Notes: generated by a model from the letters alone, not told the origin. 33,742 nucleotides of DNA from Erwinia oleae (GCF_000770305.1 NZ_JNVB01000046.1:1-33742), one strand, 5' to 3'; positions 1 through 8,952 are shown, counted from the stretch's first letter. Program-made: numbers and translations.

Positions 1-2
1 GT

Positions 3-1430
3 TTACAGCGTGTCCGGGCGTGGCTGAATCGGCGGTTTCACCTCCGCAGGGATCGGGCAGCGGTAAGGCGTTTCGCTGGTCTGCTCGAAATGGGCTTTTT
101 TCACCTGCGCCAGCAGCATTTTGTCGGTGAGAACGTCCACGGCGGTGGCGGCCATGATTTTTGCCACATGCGTCAGCCCTTTGTGCGCGGCGGGCATTTT
201 CCCCTGCGCGGTGAGCTGCCACGAGTGGCCAGGCGTGCCCAGCGCCATGGTTGGCACGTGCGCCTGAACGGTGGGAATGACCCAGCTCACGTCGCCGACG
301 TCGGTGGAGCCGATCATCGTTTCGCCGTGGGTATCGAGAGGAATAATAAAGTCGCTGAGCGGTTTGGGATTGTTGGGCTTCACCCCGGCCTTGCGGTAGT
401 CGCTGGCGATCTCTTCTGCGCTGAGCGTTGCCTGGATCTCGGCGGCAAAGGCCAGGTCAGCTTCGTCAAAGGGAACGGTGCCCAGCGCCTCAAAATTGCG
501 CTGCATCGCCTCCTCCAGCGGACGGTTGCCGAGCAGGTTGGAAACGGCGCTCATGATGCTGATCTCCACTTTGGTATCGGTCATCAGCGCGGCGCCTTCC
601 GCCACGCGTTTCACCCGCTCGTTTAATTCGAACATGCCGTGCACGTCGCGCGAGCGAATGGCGTAGCGCACCGCTGCTTTTGCCTGCACCACGTTGGGGG
701 CAATGCCGCCAGAGTCCAGCATCGCATAGTGAATGCGGGAGTCTTGCGGCACGTGCTCGCGCAGAAACTGCACGCCGACGTTCATCAGTTCGACCGCGTC
801 CAGCGCGCTGCGGCCCAGATGCGGCGACGCGGCGGCGTGCGACGAACGGCCGGTGAAAAAGAAATCCATGCGGGTATTGGCCAGCGACAGCGCCTTGGCC
901 ACTTCGTGATGGCCGCTGGGATGCCAGGTGATCGCCACATCCACGCCGTCAAAGGCCCCCGCGCGGGCCATAAATGATTTCGCCGCGCCGCCCTCTTCGG
1001 CAGGGCAGCCGTAATAGCGAACCCGGCCCGGCAGCCCGCTTTCTGCCAGCCACTCTTTCAGCGCCGTTGCCGCCAGCATCGCGGCGGAACCCAACAGGTT
1101 ATGGCCGCAGCCGTGGCCGTTACCGTTGCCCGGCAGGGGAGACGGATGCGCCACGCCGGAAGCCTGGCTCAGGCCCGGCAACGCGTCGTACTCGCCGAGG
1201 ATGGCGATAATCGGCCCGCCTTCGCCCGCCTCGCCCATCACCGCGGTGGGGATCTCCGCCACGTTTTCGGTAACGCGAAATCCCTGCTGCTTCAGCATGG
1301 CGGTGTGCTCGGCCACCGAACGATATTCGGTGTAGCAAATTTCCGGCATACCCCAGACCCTGTCGCTCAGTTCACAGAACTCGGTGCGGTGCGCATCCAC
1401 TAACTTCCAGACTAACGCTTTGTTTTGCAT
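3..1430 (-). CDS. M20-family amidohydrolase, AbgB-like
   Basis: Predicted cytosolic metallo-amidohydrolase of peptidase family M20D, closest in my memory to AbgB, subunit B of p-aminobenzoyl-glutamate hydrolase (481 aa in E. coli; 475 aa here). Seen: GEYDAL at residues 79-84, HGCGHN at 106-111 with likely metal ligands C108 and H110, CPAEEGG at 142-148 with the catalytic/ligand Glu pair, TWHP around H170, and a late GTPGHSW motif. The ATG at 1430 is preceded by a GGGG Shine-Dalgarno-like stretch; an in-frame upstream ATG would add 22 residues of non-family sequence. The stop is the third base of the window, so the gene is complete. No abgA or abgT partner is visible here, although they could lie left of the window. 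The gene lies 137 bp downstream of a LysR regulator on the same strand. Exact substrate is unknown; other amino-acyl amides are possible. Confidence 0.85.
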   Translation of the reverse strand: MQNKALVWKLVDAHRTEFCELSDRVWGMPEICYTEYRSVAEHTAMLKQQGFRVTENVAEIPTAVMGEAGEGGPIIAILGEYDALPGLSQASGVAHPSPLPGNGNGHGCGHNLLGSAAMLAATALKEWLAESGLPGRVRYYGCPAEEGGAAKSFMARAGAFDGVDVAITWHPSGHHEVAKALSLANTRMDFFFTGRSSHAAASPHLGRSALDAVELMNVGVQFLREHVPQDSRIHYAMLDSGGIAPNVVQAKAAVRYAIRSRDVHGMFELNERVKRVAEGAALMTDTKVEISIMSAVSNLLGNRPLEEAMQRNFEALGTVPFDEADLAFAAEIQATLSAEEIASDYRKAGVKPNNPKPLSDFIIPLDTHGETMIGSTDVGDVSWVIPTVQAHVPTMALGTPGHSWQLTAQGKMPAAHKGLTHVAKIMAATAVDVLTDKMLLAQVKKAHFEQTSETPYRCPIPAEVKPPIQPRPDTL

Positions 1431-1567
1431 GGTTGTCCCCAGAAGGCATGTTGGGTAAGAAACGAAGGCCGCGCAGGCCCGGTGCGTTTTCAGCATGCAA
1501 GAGAAGCGCAGTTAATTACCAATGAGCAATTTGCCTGCCCCATTCCAAAATTGCATAGTTTCCGTTT

Positions 1568-2485
1568 TCAGGCGGCCGACGGGGTTTTCTCGCCGTCGAC
1601 GGCGCACTGCCAGAACGCCTCTGCCGCCTCTGCGCGCAGCACCGGCTGGCGATAGAGCCGGATATCCAGCGGCATATCCCAGCGGCTGTCGCCCGCTCTG
1701 ACCAGCGCACCGCTCTCCAACTCCGCCTTCAGCAGGCTCTCCGGCAGCCAGGCCACACCGCCGCCGGAGAGCGCCATGGCCTTCAGGTTGATCGACATGC
1801 CGTTTTCATAAATGGCCACCAGCGGCAGCGAGGCAATCTGTGGCGAACGCGCCAGCGCATGAGCGAAGAAAGAGTGCTGCCCGTAGCTGAGAAACGGCAC
1901 CGGCGCCTGGCTGATGCCCACCGGGTAGAGCGGCCTGCCGTCGCTGTCCGGGCGGCACACGGCGATGGCCCGCTCCCGACCGAGTCGCAGCATCGGGTAG
2001 TGATTAAGCTGCTGAATAAGCCCGACGGCGTCGTGCGCGTAGGTCAGCAAAAAATCCGTTTCGTCCGAGTGAAGCTGAGAGATGTGCTCAACAAAGGTGG
2101 GTTTCTGATCGCACAGCCGGATATAGCCAAGCTGCTGCTGCCGTTTGAGCTGCTCGATCCAGTTCGGAAAGAAGGTTAACGACAGCGTATTCAGCATGGC
2201 GAAGCGCAGCACCGAGGTGCGCGACTGGTAGCGCTGGTGCAGATCGCTACGCAAATGGCCGAGTGAAAAAACCGTTTCGCTGGCGGTGTTTAAAAAGGCC
2301 TGGCCTTCAGGCGTCAGGGTGACGGGATAGGTTTTTCGGTCGAAAAGGGGGACGCCCAGCCACTCTTCAAGCTGCCTGATGCGGCGGCTGAGTGCGGACT
2401 GGGTAATATGTCGATCGTCGGCGGCGCGGGTGAAACTGTAGCAGCGCGCCACGCTCAGGAAATCTTCAAACCATTTCAGCTCCAT
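1568..2485 (-). CDS. LysR-family transcriptional regulator
   Basis: A 305-aa LysR-type regulator with an N-terminal winged helix-turn-helix (residues 1-60; pattern F-T-R-A-A-D...T-Q-S-A-L-S-R-R-I-R-Q-L-E) followed by a co-inducer-binding domain. The general layout and the opening residues recall the HypT/YjiE branch, but I would not assign that function. ATG at 2485 has a GAGG ribosome-binding site 7 bases upstream. It is encoded just upstream of the AbgB-like amidohydrolase and in the same direction, which is less common than the usual divergent arrangement for LysR regulators. It may therefore control that gene as a downstream partner, or autoregulate a two-gene unit. The intergenic 1431-1567 has AT-rich stretches that could carry the amidohydrolase promoter. 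Confidence 0.85.
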   Translation of the reverse strand: MELKWFEDFLSVARCYSFTRAADDRHITQSALSRRIRQLEEWLGVPLFDRKTYPVTLTPEGQAFLNTASETVFSLGHLRSDLHQRYQSRTSVLRFAMLNTLSLTFFPNWIEQLKRQQQLGYIRLCDQKPTFVEHISQLHSDETDFLLTYAHDAVGLIQQLNHYPMLRLGRERAIAVCRPDSDGRPLYPVGISQAPVPFLSYGQHSFFAHALARSPQIASLPLVAIYENGMSINLKAMALSGGGVAWLPESLLKAELESGALVRAGDSRWDMPLDIRLYRQPVLRAEAAEAFWQCAVDGEKTPSAA

Positions 2486-2560
2486 CGTAAAACCTCATTG
2501 TGGACGAAAAGGAAACCGACACGGGAAACACGCAAAAAACGCGCCACAGTGAGAAGTTAT

Positions 2561-2583
2561 GCCTGAATCGCTTTTATTCAGGC
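2561..2583. repeat. Perfect inverted repeat upstream of yacL
   Basis: GCCTGAAT and ATTCAGGC form a perfect 8-bp stem around a 7-base loop, in the divergent region between the LysR gene and yacL. Neither strand has a clear T-run after it, so it is a weak terminator candidate. In E. coli acnB lies just upstream of yacL, so this could be a remnant of the acnB terminator or a regulator site. Confidence 0.4.
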
Positions 2584-2659
2584 GCTCGCCTGCGATAATG
2601 CGATTTTGTCACGGCGTAAATGCACCATTGAGGTGCGCCTGTGGTCAGGGGAGAGCAGG

Positions 2660-3022
2660 ATGGAATATGAATTTTTACGCGACGTCACCGGTGCGGTGAA
2701 GGTGCGCATGACGATGGGCCACGAAGCGTTAGGCCACTGGTTTAATGAAGAAGTGGATGGCGATGCATCGGTACTCGACGCGGTCGAGGCAGCGGTGAAA
2801 GAGATAAAAGGCAGCGAGCGGCAGTGGCAGCGCGTGGGGCGCGAATATACGCTGTGGATGGATGAGGAAGAGGTGATCGTGCGCGCCAACCTGCTCAGTT
2901 TTGAAGGTGATGAGCTGGAAGAGGGCATGAACTACTATGACGAAGAGAGCCTGTGTTTCTGCGGCGTGGAGGATTTTCTGGCGGTAGTCGCCGCCTGGCG
3001 GGCCTTCATGCAGGGGCGCTGA
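2660..3022 (+). CDS. yacL: YacL family protein (UPF0231)
   Basis: A 120-aa acidic protein of unknown function, the same length as E. coli YacL and collinear with it as I remember it (opens MEYEFLRD, later a [13 protein letters not shown] segment and [11 protein letters not shown]). The ATG at 2660 follows a purine-rich GGGGAGAGCAGG stretch; the longer frame starting at 2606 adds 18 residues not found in the family, so the internal ATG was chosen. In E. coli the order is acnB-yacL-speD. Here acnB is not adjacent on the left and a catabolic locus of about 9 kb separates yacL from speD. Its stop codon lies 13 bp from the convergent stop of the NRAMP-like gene. Confidence 0.93.
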   Translation: MEYEFLRDVTGAVKVRMTMGHEALGHWFNEEVDGDASVLDAVEAAVKEIKGSERQWQRVGREYTLWMDEEEVIVRANLLSFEGDELEEGMNYYDEESLCFCGVEDFLAVVAAWRAFMQGR

Positions 3023-3029
3023 GCGCCCC
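3013..3029. terminator. GC-rich hairpin between yacL and the convergent transporter gene
   Basis: GGGGCGC, a 3-base loop that is exactly the yacL TGA stop codon, then GCGCCCC. It is followed on the plus strand by GGTTATTT, so the T-tract is poor. It probably ends or attenuates yacL transcription, but terminator function is not certain. Confidence 0.45.
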
Positions 3030-3035
3030 GGTTAT

Positions 3036-4385
3036 TTACAGGACGTGCAGCACCTGCCGAAAAAAGTTACGCACAATCTCGAAGGTCGACCAGATGCCAA
3101 TCAGCGAAATCACCCCGAGCAGCGCCTGCTCCCACAGGCGATTCGCCTGGCCTTCCATCATAAAGCGTTTGCGGCTGGTCATGATGAATAACCCAATCAG
3201 CAGCGGCGGCAGCACCAGCGAGGTGGCGACGCTGGTGCCCAGAATATTCAGCACCACCAGATCCGGCGCGCCCGGCAGGGTGACCATAATCGGCAGAATG
3301 ATATAGACGCCGATCTGCACGCGCTTGAACCAGGGGTTATCATCCGGCGTGGCATAGCGCTCGTTTAGCCTGCCGCCGTGATGCACACAGCTAAAAATCA
3401 GCGAGCAGAAACCGCGCGATTGCGACGGAAAGCTGGTAAAGCTGGCGAGAAAAATACAGATCCACAGCAGATAAGGGCCAACCGGGCCAACCACGCTGAG
3501 CATCATCGCAGAGAGATCGCTCTCATCGGCGATGGTATTGCCGGAACCGTGAACCACTTCTGCCGCCACGCTCCAGAACAGCACGTTGATCACCAGCATC
3601 GGCAGCATGCCGAACAGCAGGTCCAGTTGCTGAAGCTTGCGGTATTTCGGGCCAACCCAGCCTTTATCGCGCATAAAACCCGGATAGAGCAGGTTGCTGG
3701 TGGAACCGCCGATCGCGCCAATGGTGGATACGGCAATAAATACCGCAAAGAACGGCCCGGCGTTCTCCGGCAGGCCAAAGGTCAGGCCGCGCATAAAGCC
3801 GCTGAAATCAAAATGACCGACCTTGTACATGGCATACAGAAAAGAACCCACCATGATCACCGACGCCACGCGGGCCAGCGTTTCAAGGTGGCGATACTGA
3901 TTGCGGGTAAGCATCATCAATAACGTCATGCCGACGATCACCACGCTCCACAGGAACACGCCCCAGGTTTCTCCGCCCGCTTTGCCGAAGAGCTGATAGA
4001 GGCCGACCGCCCCGGCACGTAAAAAACTCATCTGTACCACAAAGGCGACGATGGCGATCAGAATACCGAAAAACAGCGGGAAACCGCGCCAGACGCGCTT
4101 GTAGCCCTGAATAATATCGTTATCGCCAAAGCGGTTCATCAGCGTGTATTTGGCGATATAGGAGATCATAAAACCGCGTGCCAGCAGCGCAATGACCAGC
4201 GTCCAGAGCAGATCATAGCCATAGTTCGCGCCCGCCACGGTCGACGCGACCAGATCGCCGGTGCCGAGAAAGGTCATGGCCAGCACCAGGCCAGGGCCAA
4301 AGCTGCGCACGTAGCCTTTTACGGTGGTGGGAAGGCGGTGGTCGGCATTGGAGAGGGTTGCTTCCTGTTGCGATGTACTACTCAT
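3036..4385 (-). CDS. NRAMP-fold transporter lacking canonical metal motifs
   Basis: A 449-aa polytopic membrane protein, about 11 hydrophobic segments, of the NRAMP/MntH-related superfamily (opening FGPGLVLAMTFLGTGDL at 29-45). Canonical NRAMP metal transporters carry DPGN in TM1 and MPH in TM6. Here the TM1 position reads GTGD (41-44) and the TM6 position reads GAIGGSTS (223-230), so the Asp-Asn pair and the Met are not in their usual form. This argues against ordinary Mn/Fe transport. ATG at 4385 has a GAGG site 7 bases upstream. The gene is the last on the leftward strand of the acid-sugar locus, 138 bp after the MFS gene. By context it may carry an organic substrate or a cation used by that pathway; this is inference. 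Confidence 0.8.
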   Translation of the reverse strand: MSSTSQQEATLSNADHRLPTTVKGYVRSFGPGLVLAMTFLGTGDLVASTVAGANYGYDLLWTLVIALLARGFMISYIAKYTLMNRFGDNDIIQGYKRVWRGFPLFFGILIAIVAFVVQMSFLRAGAVGLYQLFGKAGGETWGVFLWSVVIVGMTLLMMLTRNQYRHLETLARVASVIMVGSFLYAMYKVGHFDFSGFMRGLTFGLPENAGPFFAVFIAVSTIGAIGGSTSNLLYPGFMRDKGWVGPKYRKLQQLDLLFGMLPMLVINVLFWSVAAEVVHGSGNTIADESDLSAMMLSVVGPVGPYLLWICIFLASFTSFPSQSRGFCSLIFSCVHHGGRLNERYATPDDNPWFKRVQIGVYIILPIMVTLPGAPDLVVLNILGTSVATSLVLPPLLIGLFIMTSRKRFMMEGQANRLWEQALLGVISLIGIWSTFEIVRNFFRQVLHVL

Positions 4386-4453
4386 GATGAAGCCTCACGG
4401 TAGGGTCGAGTGGCATGGCATTGTGCTCTTTTGCCGCTCGCTGTAGGGTCGGG

Positions 4454-4480
4454 CGGGGCACGTTGTTACGACGCGCCCCG
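4454..4480. repeat. GC-rich inverted repeat between the two transporter genes
   Basis: CGGGGC (4454-4459) pairs with GCCCCG (4475-4480), with weaker pairing inside. A GTAGGGTCG direct repeat occurs at about 4393 and 4443. It may be a REP-like element or a weak intra-operon terminator on the minus strand; no T-run follows. Confidence 0.3.
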
Positions 4481-4523
4481 CGGCAGGTGTTATTGTTCAG
4501 ACATGAAATTGCGTGCGTTAACG

Positions 4524-5843
4524 TTAAACGCGTCCTGGCGAAGGCGCGCCTGCGTGGGCCGGTTCGTCCTCCTCTATAGGCTCGACTTTACCCATCAGGA
4601 ACAGGTAGTTGATGATGCCGACGACGACCAGCACGGCCGAAAAGACCAGCGCCCAGGTGAAGGAGCCTGTTGCGGCGACGATGGCGCCGGTCACAATCGG
4701 GCCCACGGCGCCGCCCAAATTCGACACGGTGTTTTGCAGGCCGGCGACTATCGACACGCTGTTTTTCGGCGCGACATCGCCCGGCAGCGCCCATACCTGC
4801 GAAGCGGCCACGGTGGTGCCGGATTTCGCCACGCAGAGCAGGAAAACGGTCATGAATACTGAGTCGGTAAAGGGCGCAAAGCCGATACAGAGCGCCATCA
4901 GCAGGCCGATAGTCAGGAACAGCTTGCGGGTGGCGGTTAGCGACAGCACTTTTTTATGCACCATACGATCCGACGCCCAACCGGCGGCGACTTCGATAAT
5001 CATCCCGCACAGCAGCGGCAGCGCGGCGATCATACCCATCTTAATGAAATCCATCCCTTTCTCTTTCACCAGGTAGGTTGGCAGCCAGGTGATAAAGAAA
5101 TAGGAGGTGTAGTTGATGGTGAAGAAGCCAATACACATCGCCCAGATATTGCGATAGCGCAGCAGCTTGTACCATTTCATCGGCTTAACGTTTTTGTCGC
5201 CGTGCTTGCGCAACTGGCCGTCGCGGATCAGGCTCACTTCGCTGCGGCTGATGTGTTTATGATCTTCCGGGTTCTCTGCATAGATAAAGTACCAGGCGAT
5301 CACCCACAGCAGACCCACCGCGCCGATGATCAGAAAGGTCAGACGCCAGTCGACCATGTAGATCATCCAGACGATCAGCGGCATTGCCACCGCGCCGCCA
5401 AATTTCGAGGCGCTGTCAAACAGGCCGGAAACCGTGGCGCGCTCTTTGTCCGGGAACCAGCGCGCGGTAATGCCTGCGTTACTGGGATAGGCCGCCGCTT
5501 CACCGACGCCCAGCGCCAGCCGCAGCGCCAGCAGTGATTTAAAGCCGGTCGCCAGCCCCATCATCGAGGTCGCGATTGACCACCAGGCGACCGCCAGCCC
5601 CAGCCCTTTTTTCTGGCCGAAGCGGTCGGCGAACCAGCCTGCCGGGATTTGCAGCAGCGAGTAAGACCAGAAAAACGCCGCCATAATAAAACCCATCATT
5701 TCCGGATCAAGGCTCAGTTCGTCAATCAGGTGCGGCGCCGCCGCGGAGAGCACGGTGCGGTCGATATAGTTGATCGCGATAGCCAGCCACATCAGGCCCG
5801 CGATCCACCAACGGATACGTGTATTTCCAGCAGTCGTATTCAT
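4524..5843 (-). CDS. MFS transporter, anion:cation symporter family (acid-sugar permease)
   Basis: A 439-aa, 12-segment major facilitator of the anion:cation symporter family that includes DgoT, GudP/GarP and ExuT. Seen: opening segment with INYIDRTVLSAAAPHL (typical INYxDR family signature), QIPAGWFADRFGQKKG in the loop after TM2, GVGEAAAYPSNAGITARWFP in the TM4 region, and a soluble loop in the middle. It most likely imports the hexonate, aldarate or four-carbon sugar acid degraded by its neighbours. ATG at 5843 is preferred to an upstream in-frame TTG because family members start close to this point; its ribosome site (GGGTAA) is weak. It lies 65 bp after the hydroxyacid dehydrogenase gene in the same direction, consistent with one leftward operon. 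Confidence 0.88.
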   Translation of the reverse strand: MNTTAGNTRIRWWIAGLMWLAIAINYIDRTVLSAAAPHLIDELSLDPEMMGFIMAAFFWSYSLLQIPAGWFADRFGQKKGLGLAVAWWSIATSMMGLATGFKSLLALRLALGVGEAAAYPSNAGITARWFPDKERATVSGLFDSASKFGGAVAMPLIVWMIYMVDWRLTFLIIGAVGLLWVIAWYFIYAENPEDHKHISRSEVSLIRDGQLRKHGDKNVKPMKWYKLLRYRNIWAMCIGFFTINYTSYFFITWLPTYLVKEKGMDFIKMGMIAALPLLCGMIIEVAAGWASDRMVHKKVLSLTATRKLFLTIGLLMALCIGFAPFTDSVFMTVFLLCVAKSGTTVAASQVWALPGDVAPKNSVSIVAGLQNTVSNLGGAVGPIVTGAIVAATGSFTWALVFSAVLVVVGIINYLFLMGKVEPIEEDEPAHAGAPSPGRV

Positions 5844-5908
5844 AGTTTTTACCCGGTACAAAGGTTGTTATGGGCCGGATCGGCGTCCGGCTTTTTCATG
5901 GCAGAGCC

Positions 5909-6859
5909 TTACAGCGCGTTCATCACGTTGACTGGCCGCTGCTGTTCTTTCACGCACTGAATAATTTGCTGCACGCAGCGCTCGCCGATGGCGCCGATGG
6001 CGCCGTCGGTATAGCCCGCGATATGTGAGGTAGGAATAAAGTTATCCAGCGAGAACAGCGGATGCGTCTCCAGCGGCTCGCTGTCGAAGACGTCGGCTGC
6101 CGCGCCGGCAATCACCTTGTCGGCGAGCGCGCGACAGAGATCGGCTTCATTGACCACGCCGCCGCGCGAGACGTTAATTAAAAACGCCGACTTCTTCATT
6201 TCGCTGATGCGTTTGCTGTCGAACAGGTTGCGCGTTTCCGGCGTCAGCGGCGTGTGCAGGGTGATAAAATCGCTCTGCGCGGTCAGCGCATCCAGCGAGA
6301 CAAACTCAACGTTATGCTCGGCGGCAAATTTCTCATCAGGGTAAAAATCAAACGCCAGCACGCGCATGTTAAAGCCGCTGGCGCGCAGTGCGACCTGCTT
6401 GCCGATGTTGCCCAGCCCGATAATCCCCAACGTTTTGCCATAGACATCGGTGGCAAAAATGCGCGGCCATTTGCCCGCGCGCGTTTCAACGGCCGCCTGT
6501 GTTATCTGACGTGCGGCATTAAGGATCAGCGCGAAGGCAAAGTCGGCCACCGCGTGTTTATTGGCATCCGGCACGTTGGTGACATAAATGCCGCGTGCTT
6601 TGGTGGCGTCCAGATCGATATTGTCGACGCCCACGCCGTGTTTGCAGACGATTTTGAGCTGCGGCGCGCGATCCAGCAGCGCATCGTTGACCGCAGTGAA
6701 AGCCACGATCATCGCCACGGTATTCGCCAGGTGTGGTTCCAGCGCGCTCAGCGGCGCGTCGGCAGGCAGAACGACCAGCTCAAAACCCTGCTGTTGCAGC
6801 GTGGTAGCGGGCTGGTCGTCATATTTTGCAAAAGAGGGTGATGTACAAATCACTTTCAT
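5909..6859 (-). CDS. D-2-hydroxyacid dehydrogenase (phosphoglycerate dehydrogenase-like)
   Basis: A 316-aa NAD-dependent D-isomer-specific 2-hydroxyacid dehydrogenase. Seen: Rossmann motif GLGNIG at 148-153, acidic D171 at the end of the second strand (NAD rather than NADP preference), and the catalytic trio R232 (in NVSRGG), E261 (in DSEPL) and H279 (in TSHIAG). There is no C-terminal ACT domain, so it is not a full-length SerA of serine synthesis. It lies between the MFS permease and the DapA-type gene, so a catabolic role on a hydroxyacid or a 2-keto acid of the pathway is likely. Glyoxylate/hydroxypyruvate reduction is a plausible alternative. The substrate cannot be read from sequence. 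Confidence 0.88.
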   Translation of the reverse strand: MKVICTSPSFAKYDDQPATTLQQQGFELVVLPADAPLSALEPHLANTVAMIVAFTAVNDALLDRAPQLKIVCKHGVGVDNIDLDATKARGIYVTNVPDANKHAVADFAFALILNAARQITQAAVETRAGKWPRIFATDVYGKTLGIIGLGNIGKQVALRASGFNMRVLAFDFYPDEKFAAEHNVEFVSLDALTAQSDFITLHTPLTPETRNLFDSKRISEMKKSAFLINVSRGGVVNEADLCRALADKVIAGAAADVFDSEPLETHPLFSLDNFIPTSHIAGYTDGAIGAIGERCVQQIIQCVKEQQRPVNVMNAL

Positions 6860-6901
6860 CTTGATTGTCCCGGTGTGAAAGCGGGCAGCGCCCGCATAAA
6901 T

Positions 6902-7786
6902 TTATTGCGTGTACTGATTGACGATCTGACGAATAAGCTGCGCTTCGTCGGCGCTGAAGCGCACCGCGTAGCGGCTTTCGCCAACGTCATGGCCCATCAG
7001 CGCCACGGCTTTTTTCACCGCCGCCGGAGAGAACGCCACGCTGTAGAGATCGGTGCGCAGGCCGGTAACGTTCTCCTGTGCCTTACGCGAGCCGTCGATA
7101 TCGCCCGCATTGAAGCGTTCCCAAATGGCATTGATCTCTTTCGGCGCAACGTTAGCCAGGCCGGAGATGCAGGCGGAGCAGCCGTCAACGAAGCCCTGAT
7201 GAATAAGCGAGTCCGGGCCGTTCAGCACGTCGAAATTGTCGATGCCCTCGGCGGCCTGCAAAAAGCCGCTCAGGCTTTCATAGCTGCCTGCGCTGTCCTT
7301 GATGCCGATGATGTTCGGATGCGCTGCCAGCTTGCGCACTGTTTCCGGCTGGAGCGTGTTGCCGGTGCGCGCCGGGATGTTGTAAAGGAAGATCGGCACC
7401 TCAAGCGCATCCGCCACCTGCTCGTAGTGCGCGATCAGCTCTTCCTGCTTCAGCGGTACGAACCACGGCGTAATCACCGATACGGCATCCACGCCCAGCG
7501 CGGCAATCTGTTTGCCGAGGCGGATGGTTTCACGCGTGGAGATTTCACCGATGTGCGCCACTACCGGCGCTTTGCCTGCAACCTCGTCCATGCAGGTTTT
7601 GGCGACGGCCAGCTTCTCGTCGGCGTTCAGAACAAAAAATTCGCCGTTGGTGCCGCCGCAGAAGATGCCGTTGCCTGCGGCGAGCTGGCGCTGGATCTGC
7701 ACCCGCATCGCCGCTTCGTTATAGTCGCCGTCGGCGGTAAAAGGCGTGACGATAGCGGTTAATACGCCGGTAATTTTTTTACTCAT
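6902..7786 (-). CDS. DapA-superfamily lyase/aldolase
   Basis: A 294-aa class I lyase of the dihydrodipicolinate synthase / N-acetylneuraminate lyase family. Seen: GGTNGE at 44-49 (pyruvate-carboxylate binding), Y135 in LYNIPAR and Schiff-base K163 in GIKDSAGS. The housekeeping dapA is not expected here, and the catabolic neighbours point to a 2-keto-3-deoxy sugar-acid aldolase of the YagE/YjhH type, cleaving to pyruvate and an aldehyde. The gene lies 17 bp after the iron alcohol dehydrogenase, which could reduce such an aldehyde. That pairing is an inference from proximity. Confidence 0.88.
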   Translation of the reverse strand: MSKKITGVLTAIVTPFTADGDYNEAAMRVQIQRQLAAGNGIFCGGTNGEFFVLNADEKLAVAKTCMDEVAGKAPVVAHIGEISTRETIRLGKQIAALGVDAVSVITPWFVPLKQEELIAHYEQVADALEVPIFLYNIPARTGNTLQPETVRKLAAHPNIIGIKDSAGSYESLSGFLQAAEGIDNFDVLNGPDSLIHQGFVDGCSACISGLANVAPKEINAIWERFNAGDIDGSRKAQENVTGLRTDLYSVAFSPAAVKKAVALMGHDVGESRYAVRFSADEAQLIRQIVNQYTQ

Positions 7787-7803
7787 AATGTCCTCGTAAG
7801 CGA

Positions 7804-8952
7804 TTAGTGATTCCGGGCCGGAAAAAGCGTCAGATAGACGTCACGGACGTCATCGGCATTCACCGTGGCAGGCACGTTTTTCATCAGGCGCTGCACGTCC
7901 AGCGCGGCCTCAACCAGATAGGGAAGGTGATCCGAATTAATGCCCAGTTCATCAAGGCTGGCGGGCAGCTTCAGGCGTTTAACCAGCGCGGAAAAATAGT
8001 CCACCAGCGCGACGGATTTCTCCTCTTCGCTCAGTGTCGTATTGGCATCAGGCAGCAGATCGTACGCCTGCGCAAATTTGCTCACCGCCGCCGGACGCAC
8101 GAAACGCATGCAGGGCGCCAGCAGGATCGCGTTGGCGACGCCGTGCGGAATATGGTATTTGCCGCCAAGCGGGTAGGACATGGCGTGAACCAGATGCGTA
8201 CCGGCGTGAGCAATCGCGGCACCGCCATAGTAAGAGGCCCACAGCATATCCAGCCGCGCAGCGAGGTTGTCCGGCTCGGCAACCGCGATTTCCAGGCTGG
8301 CAAACAGCTTTTTCATGCCGATCAGCGCATAGTTATCGCTCACCGGATTCGATACGGTTGCGGTAAAGCATTCGATCAGATGGCAAAGCGCGTCGATACC
8401 GGTAGACGAGGCGATGTGCGCGGGCATGCTGGTGGTCAGTTCCGGTGCGAGGATCACATGGTCCGGCAGCATCACCGGCGAAATAATACCGACTTTCGTT
8501 TCACGCTCCGGGATCGCCAGAATCGCGTTTGGTGTCGCCTCCGAACCGGTGCCTGCGGTGGTGGGGATCAGCAGCGAGGCAGTACGCGTTTGCGGTTTTT
8601 CGCCGTTCAGCAGTGCGTCCAGCGTCGGTGCGTCTTCCACGCACAGTACGGATAACAGCTTCGCCACATCCAGCACGCTGCCGCCGCCCACGCCGATCAC
8701 CAAATCCACGCCTGAAGCATCCAGCGCTGACACAATTTCCGCCACGTCGTGCTGGCTGGGTTCTGGCGGCACGGTGTCGATTTTGCTGACCGTCTGAACC
8801 TTTGCGTGCAGTTGCTCAGTCAGCGCCTGAACCGCAGGGATGCTGGAGATGTTTTTATCGGTCACCAGAAGAACGTGCTGGTGTCCCTTAAGCAGATAGC
8901 CGATGTCGTTAAGCGTCTGGTAGCCGCTGATGACGGTGCTGTTTATATTCAT
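7804..8952 (-). CDS. Iron-containing alcohol dehydrogenase
   Basis: A 382-aa group III (Fe-dependent) alcohol dehydrogenase. Seen: NAD-binding GGGS at 89-92, the TTAGTGSE signature at 131-138, and metal ligands D187, H191, H256 and H270. ATG at 8952 has AAGGTAAGG upstream; a more distal in-frame ATG would add 12 residues and was not chosen. It is the first gene of the leftward unit and is divergent from the dtnK-like operon, sharing a 203-bp control region. It probably interconverts an alcohol and an aldehyde or keto acid within the acid-sugar pathway, for example reducing a short hydroxyaldehyde released by the neighbouring aldolase. Confidence 0.88.
   Translation of the reverse strand: MNINSTVISGYQTLNDIGYLLKGHQHVLLVTDKNISSIPAVQALTEQLHAKVQTVSKIDTVPPEPSQHDVAEIVSALDASGVDLVIGVGGGSVLDVAKLLSVLCVEDAPTLDALLNGEKPQTRTASLLIPTTAGTGSEATPNAILAIPERETKVGIISPVMLPDHVILAPELTTSMPAHIASSTGIDALCHLIECFTATVSNPVSDNYALIGMKKLFASLEIAVAEPDNLAARLDMLWASYYGGAAIAHAGTHLVHAMSYPLGGKYHIPHGVANAILLAPCMRFVRPAAVSKFAQAYDLLPDANTTLSEEEKSVALVDYFSALVKRLKLPASLDELGINSDHLPYLVEAALDVQRLMKNVPATVNADDVRDVYLTLFPARNH

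Noticed and set aside
6875-7762. Long plus-strand frame (295 codons) opposite the DapA-type gene
   Set aside because: Composition (Arg, His, Val rich) is typical of antisense frames in high-GC genes; no domain is visible.
7807-8655. Long plus-strand frame opposite the iron alcohol dehydrogenase
   Set aside because: Antisense shadow; the dehydrogenase has all metal ligands and a ribosome site.
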